This document shows positions 58,616 through 64,000 of a stretch of 64,000 nt of DNA, in pieces. The stretch is from an uncultured Bacteroidales bacterium. Its GTDB lineage: Bacteria; Bacteroidota; Bacteroidia; Bacteroidales; Bacteroidaceae. Within the stretch, counting starts at the first letter, position 1; each line of letters starts with the position of its first letter. The notes beneath the pieces are model-generated. The model saw nothing but the letters and a program-made list of their open reading frames with translations. It searched no databases and had not been told where the DNA came from. The translations under genes and the position numbers were made by a program. The stretch lies in contig CADCBH010000010.1 in assembly GCA_902799655.1 (NCBI GenBank), positions 29,572-93,571 on the forward strand, given 5' to 3'.

Positions 58616-59211
58616 CGAATATCCCCCGCCAATTTCTCCTGGTAATCCTCATCGGAGAGCTCCTGCAGCCATGCTTTCGGTACGAAGGTGATGGCAACGG
58701 CAGCAACACCTTCCACCTGTACCACCACACACTGACTCTTCTTGATACGCTTGATAGTCCCCACGGCTCCCGCAAAGTCGCCGTCAGTCACCATCACCCG
58801 CTTTCCAGGCTGCGCGATAAACTCGTTGTAATCCAGGAACACCACACGGTCATCCTGTATGGATGCCACCTTCATGAAGTTCTCCATCTCCCGGTCAGGC
58901 ACCGTCAACAACCTGTCATCCACAGACGTCGCTAAGTGGTTCGTCGTATATCGCAAAGGCTCGAAATCAGCCCTTGTCATCTTCAGGTTCGTCAGCTCCT
59001 CCTGACTGGCATGCACGAAGATCAGTCCATTGATGGCCGGCACCAGTTCCTTGCGCACATCCCAGTCCTCCGTCTTCTTGAATTCGTAGCGCACGGGCAG
59101 AAAGCACTCAATCTGCTCTGCCTTCAGCAACTGCTCCATACGCATCATGCGCTCTATCCTTCCGTAGGTCACCCGCATCGGGAACCATTTCTTCACGTCC
59201 GTATTACTCAT
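58609..59211 (-). CDS. UpxY-family transcription antiterminator (NusG paralogue)
   Basis: 200 residues. NusG-type N-terminal domain (WFPMRVTYGRIERMMRMEQLL, AINGLIFVHAS) and a C-terminal KOW domain (RVMVTDGDFAGAVGTIKRI). UpxY proteins are usually the first gene of a capsule operon and keep RNA polymerase going through that operon's leader. Here the gene is alone on the minus strand and its 3' side meets a lipoprotein gene, so it is separated from its expected operon. The sugar genes manA and ugd lie behind it in the opposite direction. The final Arg-Gly-stop is encoded by a heptamer repeat. Confidence 0.88.
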   Translation of the reverse strand: MSNTDVKKWFPMRVTYGRIERMMRMEQLLKAEQIECFLPVRYEFKKTEDWDVRKELVPAINGLIFVHASQEELTNLKMTRADFEPLRYTTNHLATSVDDRLLTVPDREMENFMKVASIQDDRVVFLDYNEFIAQPGKRVMVTDGDFAGAVGTIKRIKKSQCVVVQVEGVAAVAITFVPKAWLQELSDEDYQEKLAGDIRG

Positions 59212-59324
59212 CTTCGTACTTATCTGTCTGCAAAATTACGACTTTTTCATAAACCCTCAAAATATATTTTGTGATTTTTCAACAAAAAACCACTAAAGTA
59301 TGACTTTATTCAAAATAATCTTCG

Positions 59325-59332
59325 TACCTTTG
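59325..59332 (+). promoter_or_regulatory. -7 box upstream of manA
   Basis: TACCTTTG, directly before the structured leader; about 230 bases from the manA start. Confidence 0.65.
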
Positions 59333-59336
59333 CATC

Positions 59337-59480
59337 GTCTAATGCCATATTTCGTCCCCTAGACCTTATGGCTTAGACGTGTGCCAATTCATTGATGTTG
59401 CTGAATGCCAGTGCAGAAGATGAATATAACGAATGAAAAGGATCTCCCAGTCTCTGCCAAATCGGTGTGGCAGTGACCCC
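59337..59480 (+). ncRNA. Structured leader or small RNA upstream of manA
   Basis: Beginning right at the expected start site, GTCTAATGCCATA (59337-59349) pairs with TATGGCTTAGAC (59367-59378) leaving one bulged T: a 12-bp stem with C-rich loop. A second hairpin, CTGCCA/TGGCAG, at 59454-59473 is followed by CCCCCTCCTTTT. Between them is no good reading frame. It could be an independent small RNA or the leader on which an UpxY protein acts. The rest of the 354-base gap is heptamer repeats. Confidence 0.4.
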
Positions 59481-59497
59481 CTCCTTTTGTCTCACCG

Positions 59498-59556
59498 CTA
59501 ACCGCTAACCTCTAACCGCTAACCGCTAACCGCTAACCTCTTACCTCTTACCTCGC
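59498..59556. repeat. Heptamer repeat CTAACCG/CTAACCT before manA
   Basis: About eight tandem heptamers immediately upstream of the manA start, occupying the place of a normal ribosome binding site. Confidence 0.9.
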
Positions 59557-59565
59557 ACTTCGAAT

Positions 59566-60609
59566 ATGTACCCCTTCCTCTTCCATCCCAACCTTCATAC
59601 GATAGTATGGGGCGGTCATCAGCTCCAACCCTATAAAGGCCTCCAGACCACCGATGAACCCATCGGCGAGAGCTGGGAGGTCAGTGCAGTACCCACCAGC
59701 ACCAGCATTATTGCCAATGGCTCTCTAGTGGGCAGAGATTTGGTCTCTGTCATCTCCGAATATCCCGAAGCCATCCTCGGCAAGGCCGTCAACGAGAAGT
59801 ACAAGGGTCAGCTGCCCTTGCTGGTGAAGTTCATTGATGCCAAGCGCGACCTGAGCATCCAGGTACATCCCAATGACGAGATGGCACAGCGCGAACATGG
59901 CAAGATGGGAAAGAGTGAGATGTGGTATATCATCAAGGCCGATGCCGGTGCCCACCTCTATGCCGGTTTCAAGCAGGAGATTACCCCTGCCGAATACCAG
60001 CAGCGCATCCAGGACGGCACCATTACAGATGTCCTTGCCGACCATCAGGTCAAGGCCGGTGATGTCTTCTACCTTCCTGCCGGTAGGGTCCACGCCATCT
60101 GTGGCGGCATCCTGTTGGCTGAGGTCCAACAGTCCAGCGATGTCACCTATCGCATCTACGACTACAACCGCCCCGGTATGGATGGCAAGCCCCGTGAGCT
60201 GCATACCGAGTTGGCCGCCAAGGCCCTCGACTATCATGTGGAGCGCAACTACCGTACCGAGTATGTCGAGAATACCAATCGTGCCATTCAGGTCATCGAC
60301 ACCCCCTATTTCGATGTCCGTGTGATGGAGATCTCCAAGTCCTTCCATCGCGACCTGCGCAAATACGACAGCTTCATTATCAGCATGTGCATTGCTGGGG
60401 ACTGCCGCATCAAGGTGCGCAGCACGGGCGACGAGATCCTGTTAAGAGAAGGTCATAGCACCCTCATCCCCGCCTGCATCGCCGACTATGATGTCCTCCC
60501 CCTGCATGGCACTACCCGTCTCCTCGACGCCTTCATCGACAATCAGGAGTCTGGCATGAAAGACATCTTCACCAAGTTCTTCCACCGGACAACCCCCTCT
60601 AATCTCTAA
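59566..60609 (+). CDS. manA: Mannose-6-phosphate isomerase, class I
   Basis: 347 residues. Starts with the phosphomannose isomerase signature (HPNLHTIVWGGHQLQPYKG), then GESWEVSAVP, SIQVHPNDEMAQ (zinc ligands), EMWYIIKADAGA, and VFYLPAGRVHAICGG. It interconverts mannose-6-P and fructose-6-P for GDP-mannose and related sugars. It is followed by ugd after 56 bases of heptamer-type repeats; both supply activated sugars for surface polysaccharide, fitting the nearby UpxY gene. Confidence 0.95.
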   Translation: MYPFLFHPNLHTIVWGGHQLQPYKGLQTTDEPIGESWEVSAVPTSTSIIANGSLVGRDLVSVISEYPEAILGKAVNEKYKGQLPLLVKFIDAKRDLSIQVHPNDEMAQREHGKMGKSEMWYIIKADAGAHLYAGFKQEITPAEYQQRIQDGTITDVLADHQVKAGDVFYLPAGRVHAICGGILLAEVQQSSDVTYRIYDYNRPGMDGKPRELHTELAAKALDYHVERNYRTEYVENTNRAIQVIDTPYFDVRVMEISKSFHRDLRKYDSFIISMCIAGDCRIKVRSTGDEILLREGHSTLIPACIADYDVLPLHGTTRLLDAFIDNQESGMKDIFTKFFHRTTPSNL

Positions 60610-60640
60610 ACTCTAACCTCTAACCTCTAACCTCTAATTT
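60606..60640. repeat. Heptamer repeat between manA and ugd
   Basis: About five units of CTAACCT/CTAAACT type beginning at the manA stop codon. Confidence 0.8.
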
Positions 60641-60665
60641 CTAAACTTTAAATTCAATAAAACTT

Positions 60666-62105
60666 ATGAACATCGCAGTAGCAGGAACCGGCTATGTCGG
60701 TATGAGTATAGCCACTCTGTTGGCGCAGCACAACCACGTCACTGCCGTGGATGTGATTCCCGAAAAAGTTGAAAAGATCAACAAGCGTATCAGTCCCATT
60801 CAGGACGAGTATATTGAGAAATACCTATCGGATAAGAATATCCTTCCTTGCGTTGGTAATGAACCTCGCCCTAAACAGGGAGAGGATGGGAGAGGGTCTC
60901 TTACTGCCACCCTCGATGGTGCATCAGCCTACAAGGATGCCGACTTCGTAGTCATTGCAGCCCCTACCAATTATGACCCGCAGAAGAATTTCTTCGACAC
61001 CCATCATATCGAGGATGTCATCGACCTTGTGCTGAGCGTCAATCCCGATGCCGTGATGGTCATCAAGAGCACCATTCCCGTGGGCTATTGCCGTTCGCTG
61101 TATGTCAAGTATGCCTTGAAGTTCCTGACGGACCCAGCACTGAAGGGTAAGAAGTTTAATCTCCTCTTCTCGCCAGAATTCCTGCGTGAAAGTAGGGCAC
61201 TGTACGACAACCTCTACCCCTCACGTATCATTGTGGGCTATCCCAAGATACTGCCTGCTGACCGCAACAAGAAGTGGGACGAGGAGAATGCCGCCATCTC
61301 TGCCATTGGCAACCCCGAGGCAGAAGAGAAGGCCCGCACCTTCGCCAGCCTCCTCCTCGAAGGCGCCATCGGACCCTCTAAGGATGCGGCAGCCAATTGT
61401 CAATTATCAACTGTCAATTGTCAATTCGACAAGGGAATCCCTGTTCTCCTGATGGGCATGACCGAGGCCGAGGCCGTGAAGCTTTTTGCCAACACCTATC
61501 TCGCCCTGCGTGTCAGCTATTTCAATGAACTCGACACCTATGCCGAGGTCAAGGGTCTCGACTCGCAGGCCATCATCTCCGGAGTAGGCCTCGACCCCCG
61601 TATCGGTACCCACTATAACAACCCCTCTTTTGGCTATGGCGGCTACTGTCTGCCCAAGGACACCAAACAGCTCCTTGCCAACTATGCCGATGTGCCCCAG
61701 AATATGATGACCGCCATTGTCGAGAGCAACCGCACCCGCAAGGACTTCATCGCTGACGAGGTGCTGCGCAAGGCTGGCTACTATACCGCCAATAGCGACT
61801 GGAGTCAGAGTGCCGAGAAGGAGGTCACCATTGGTGTCTTCCGTCTCACCATGAAGAGCAACTCCGACAATTTCCGCCAGAGCGCCATCCAGGGCATCAT
61901 GAAGCGTGTGAAGGCGAAGGGTGCCAATATCATCATCTACGAGCCCACCCTCAAGGATGGCGAGACCTTCTTCGGTTCCCGTGTCGTCAACGACCTCGCC
62001 ACCTTCAAGAAAGAGTCCGATGCCATCATTGCCAACCGCTATGACACCGCCCTCGACGATGTCCTCGACAAAGTCTATACAAGAGATATCTTCAAGCGAG
62101 ATTAA
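60666..62105 (+). CDS. ugd: UDP-glucose/GDP-mannose dehydrogenase family protein with repeat-encoded inserts
   Basis: 479 residues; relatives are about 390-440. N-terminal Rossmann motif [15 protein letters not shown], then [27 protein letters not shown], and the catalytic Cys in [14 protein letters not shown]. It oxidises a nucleotide sugar (most likely UDP-glucose to UDP-glucuronate). Two extra segments account for the length: about 61-78 ([17 protein letters not shown]) encoded by a C/G-rich palindrome near 60868-60895, and about 238-258 ([13 protein letters not shown]) encoded by CAATTGTCAATT-type repeats at 61395-61428. Both lie between conserved blocks and keep the frame. Confidence 0.92.
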   Translation: MNIAVAGTGYVGMSIATLLAQHNHVTAVDVIPEKVEKINKRISPIQDEYIEKYLSDKNILPCVGNEPRPKQGEDGRGSLTATLDGASAYKDADFVVIAAPTNYDPQKNFFDTHHIEDVIDLVLSVNPDAVMVIKSTIPVGYCRSLYVKYALKFLTDPALKGKKFNLLFSPEFLRESRALYDNLYPSRIIVGYPKILPADRNKKWDEENAAISAIGNPEAEEKARTFASLLLEGAIGPSKDAAANCQLSTVNCQFDKGIPVLLMGMTEAEAVKLFANTYLALRVSYFNELDTYAEVKGLDSQAIISGVGLDPRIGTHYNNPSFGYGGYCLPKDTKQLLANYADVPQNMMTAIVESNRTRKDFIADEVLRKAGYYTANSDWSQSAEKEVTIGVFRLTMKSNSDNFRQSAIQGIMKRVKAKGANIIIYEPTLKDGETFFGSRVVNDLATFKKESDAIIANRYDTALDDVLDKVYTRDIFKRD

Positions 62106-62146
62106 AAAAATAGGGTCCCATTACGATAAATATCAAAATCTTTTCG

Positions 62147-62154
62147 TATCTTTG
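62147..62154 (+). promoter_or_regulatory. -7 box of the antitoxin/toxin remnant
   Basis: TATCTTTG, 25 bases before the ATG at 62179. Confidence 0.6.
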
Positions 62155-62178
62155 CCCAAGAAATAATCAAATAAGTTT

Positions 62179-62325
62179 ATGATAGTACAAGGAAATACAG
62201 TAACGACAAACCAACCCGCAAAGTCAGTATCTACTAATGAGCACGTGATGGCTACTACCATGTCTGTTGACGAGTATTTTGACGAGTTGATTTCACAGGT
62301 TCGAGAGGACTATGAAGCTGTATAA
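62179..62325 (+). CDS. Small antitoxin-like protein, 48 aa
   Basis: MIVQGNTVTTNQPAKSVSTN, then EHVMATTMSVDEYFDELISQ and VREDYEAV. The MSVDEYFDEL C-terminal helix and a 14-base overlap with the following RelE-like start are typical of Bacteroidales RelE/ParE antitoxins. With the toxin truncated it may be a relic. Confidence 0.6.
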   Translation: MIVQGNTVTTNQPAKSVSTNEHVMATTMSVDEYFDELISQVREDYEAV

Positions 62326-62422
62326 AGTCAGAATCAGTCTCGCAGCACGTGCTGACATGGTTGGAGTGGCGACATGCCCACAAGCCGGTAACCCCTGCGG
62401 GAATAATTATCCCCTCAGATAG
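62312..62422 (+). pseudogene. Truncated RelE/ParE-family toxin
   Basis: Starts MKLYKVRISLAARADM like RelE/ParE toxins, then switches to unrelated VGVATCPQAGNPCGNNYPLR and stops after 36 codons; full toxins are about 95-100 residues. The catalytic part is lost. An insertion or deletion near 62360 is the likely cause. Confidence 0.65.
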
Positions 62423-62462
62423 TAATTCCAAGTCCTATGGATGTTGCATTCATTTTAGATAG

Positions 62463-62564
62463 GTATTTCAAAGGAAAGGGAAACGTGTCGATCATCGTAC
62501 TGATGCTGCAGAGCAATATAACGAGACATTTGTAGAAACAGGAGAACTGGATTCGCTATGGTAG
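62463..62564 (+). pseudogene. 3' remnant of a gene upstream of the STAS-like gene
   Basis: A stop-free frame reads VFQRKGKRVDHRTDAAEQYN then ETFVETGELDSLW and ends TAG overlapping the ATG of the DUF4325 gene (ATGGTAG). DUF4325 genes normally follow an ATP-binding partner in just this overlapping way, so this may be the end of a deleted partner; the sequence itself is not recognised. Confidence 0.35.
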
Positions 62565-62854
62565 AGTTTAAGTTTATTACATATGGTACCGACTTTGGAA
62601 CCCGCGACATGGGGCAGAAGCTCCGTGAGAAACTCTTGCCGCTGATTAACGGTGAGGAGAAGGTGGTGCTTGATTTTACGGGTGTAAATGTAGTGTCCAA
62701 TTCTTTTGCAGACGAATGTATTGCCAAATTGCTCTTGGAGATGCCTTTAGCAGAATTGAAGCGACGTACTACATTCCGTGGGCTAAACCCATTAGCTGAA
62801 CGCAGTGTTCTGGTAGCACTCCAGAGAAGGTACAAGGTATTGTCCGGAGCGTAA
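62558..62854 (+). CDS. STAS-like DUF4325 protein
   Basis: 98 residues. VVLDFTGVNVVSNSFADECI is the core of the STAS-like DUF4325 domain, found with anti-sigma-like ATPases in putative toxin or partner-switch modules. Here the ATPase partner is missing or reduced to a remnant. The stop codon lies in the loop of a CCGGAG/CTCCGG hairpin (62844-62861). Confidence 0.8.
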   Translation: MVEFKFITYGTDFGTRDMGQKLREKLLPLINGEEKVVLDFTGVNVVSNSFADECIAKLLLEMPLAELKRRTTFRGLNPLAERSVLVALQRRYKVLSGA

Positions 62855-62961
62855 CCTCCGGCCTTGTATTATTGCACCGCCACACTTCGCACCTTCAGGT
62901 CGAAGAACCAAAATTAACTCCCAAGCCAGACCTTTGATGGTCTGAGCTTACAATAATGTAA

Positions 62962-63117
62962 GAGCGACAGGAGGAGCGGTTAAGTCTCTTGCCAATGATT
63001 GGCGAGAGGTTTGGAGAGTGGTTCGAAGCCTTCCTGGCCAGGAAGGTTGGTTGGTCGGTAAAATCAGCCATCTTCCGCCTCAAAAGTTACAAAGAATTTT
63101 TGAAATACGCAAGTTAA
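62962..63117 (+). pseudogene. Possible gene remnant between DUF4325 and DUF3990 genes
   Basis: A frame without a proper start encodes EERLSLLPMIGERFGEWFEA then FLARKVGWSVKSAIFRLKSY and KEFLKYAS, with protein-like composition, ending 47 bases before the DUF3990 gene. No family recognised. Nothing else is seen in the 62855-63163 gap. Confidence 0.3.
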
Positions 63118-63163
63118 TACGAATATTGGCACAATACTGCCATAAGAATGGAGGTGCATTGAT

Positions 63164-63829
63164 ATGATACTTTATCACGGTTCAGATCACATTATAGAAA
63201 AGCCTGTGTTCGGTGAGGGCAAGTCCTATAACGACTATGGACGCGGATTCTATTGCACCGAGCATGTTGAACTGGCCAAGGAGTGGGCGTGCGCCACTGG
63301 TGGCGACGGCTATGCCAACAGGTATCAACTGGAAATGGGTGGGCTGAGTGTGCTTAATCTTAATACACCGGAGTACAACATACTTAATTGGCTTGCCATC
63401 CTGCTGGAGAATCGTAAATTCAATGTGGCAGAAGGCTTACCCCAGCGTGCTAAAGCCTACATATTAGAGAACTTTAAAGTAGATTATAAGAAGTACGACA
63501 TCATTATAGGCTATCGTGCCGATGACTCCTATTTCAGCTATGCTGGCGACTTTGTAAATGGAACGCTCTCGCTTTCCGACCTCTCTGAGGCTATGCGCTT
63601 AGGCAAATTGGGCGAGCAGGTGGTCTTGAAGTCAAAAAAAGCATTCGACGCACTGACCTTCGTTGAGGGAATAAAAGCTCCTCGTGAGGAATATTTTGCC
63701 AAGTACAAACAGCGTGACGAGGAAGCTCGCGGCAAGTATCGTACCATTGCTACTAAGCCCGTAGCTGAGGACGCAACCTACGTGATAGATATCATCAGAA
63801 ATAATTGGAAGAATGGCCAGGGCATATAA
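63164..63829 (+). CDS. DUF3990 protein (ADP-ribosyltransferase-like fold)
   Basis: 221 residues. MILYHGSDHIIEKPVFG and NDYGRGFYCTEHVELAKEWA are the DUF3990 signature, related to ADP-ribosyltransferase folds (H-Y-E type: YHGS, YCTE). Further motifs: DIIIGYRADDSYF and LSLSDLSEAMRLGKLGEQVV. In Bacteroidales it sits in a small conserved gene set with DUF3791-type partners and behaves like a toxin-antitoxin or effector module. It overlaps the next gene by 17 bases. Confidence 0.88.
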   Translation: MILYHGSDHIIEKPVFGEGKSYNDYGRGFYCTEHVELAKEWACATGGDGYANRYQLEMGGLSVLNLNTPEYNILNWLAILLENRKFNVAEGLPQRAKAYILENFKVDYKKYDIIIGYRADDSYFSYAGDFVNGTLSLSDLSEAMRLGKLGEQVVLKSKKAFDALTFVEGIKAPREEYFAKYKQRDEEARGKYRTIATKPVAEDATYVIDIIRNNWKNGQGI

Positions 63830-64000
63830 GAAGACATATCTCAACGGAGCCATGCGCAACCTTGCCGTGATGATGGATTGCGGTGTGCGTAAGTATGGCT
63901 ACACGATAGGCGAGTTCTACCAGAAGTTCTTGTCTAGCTGTGTGTCACGCCAGTTTTCACAGGGCAATCCCCGCTATCTGGTAGGCATGTCGGGTGCCGA
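63813..64000 (+). CDS. Conserved partner of DUF3990, N-terminal part (3' end outside window)
   Basis: Starts MARAYKKTYLNGAMRNLAVM and continues YGYTIGEFYQKFLSSCVSR, GNPRYLVGMSGA to the window end. Proteins of this style follow DUF3990 genes in Bacteroidales and may be the antitoxin or neutralising partner. The 17-base overlap implies translational coupling. Confidence 0.7.
   Translation, partial: MARAYKKTYLNGAMRNLAVMMDCGVRKYGYTIGEFYQKFLSSCVSRQFSQGNPRYLVGMSGA

Overview
The window looks like a chromosomal segment of a Bacteroidales bacterium, most likely a gut or rumen Prevotellaceae member (Prevotella sensu lato). Supporting signs are the many TAnnTTTG (-7) promoters, a UpxY-type NusG paralogue, FimB/Mfa2-like lipoproteins, serine palmitoyltransferase, a hybrid propeller/AraC sensor, a type IX secretion plug (DUF5103) domain, and HU-like and VirE/DUF3987 genes typical of this order. 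The assignment rests on gene content only; no rRNA is present.

Layout. (1) 1-1800: end of an outer-membrane barrel gene, then a minus-strand HU-like gene with a tiny 'smalltalk'-type gene and a large AT-cored inverted repeat. (2) 2063-16408: an unusual signalling locus: LytTR regulator, FHA/zinc-ribbon membrane protein, acidic membrane protein, exported caspase-fold protease, zinc-ribbon/FHA protein, PP2C phosphatase, then five complete Ser/Thr kinases with nearly constant N-terminal kinase domains and different C-terminal tails. An orphan 28-codon kinase head, a broken Bro-N/DinD-like gene, a small unknown gene and an HExxH protein are interleaved. An M16 protease follows. (3) 20-26.5 kb: accessory genes (DUF1016 nuclease, unknowns, prim-pol/DUF3987 protein, P5-like protein). 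(4) 26.5-38.7 kb: housekeeping genes (DUF349, CorA, PepD, flippase-like protein, RsmA, MATE, alpha-galactosidase, lipid kinase), a tRNA-Cys and a candidate C-depleted ncRNA. (5) 38.8-48.4 kb: serine palmitoyltransferase, tRNA-Pro, a membrane-tethered AraC regulator, and hisG-hisD-hisC followed by an MFS-DUF5103 fusion. (6) 48.4-58.5 kb: lytic transglycosylase, DMP19, smpB-metH-HAD, GHL10, MBL hydrolase and two fimbrial-type lipoproteins. (7) 58.6-62.1 kb: UpxY, a structured leader, manA and ugd. (8) 62.1-64 kb: decayed toxin-antitoxin genes, a STAS-like DUF4325 gene and a DUF3990 module.

How the genes may work together. The central locus has writers (kinases), an eraser (PP2C), readers (two FHA proteins), a transcription regulator (LytTR) and proteolytic outputs (caspase, HExxH, M16). 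The FHA protein carries three GETQLA-type repeats at an exact 10-residue period, and every kinase tail carries Thr motifs of the type EExTIIA. This suggests phospho-Thr/FHA docking shared by all components. I consider this kinase array the best candidate for an undescribed system.

A second theme is short repeated DNA inside genes. A palindromic element occurs four times, in the transglycosylase and metH genes, in two different reading frames without breaking either protein. Other short repeats common between genes in this window occur as in-frame inserts in ugd, metH, the prim-pol gene and the P5-like gene, or form the last codons of several genes.

All names come from motifs and family knowledge read by eye; no database search was run.
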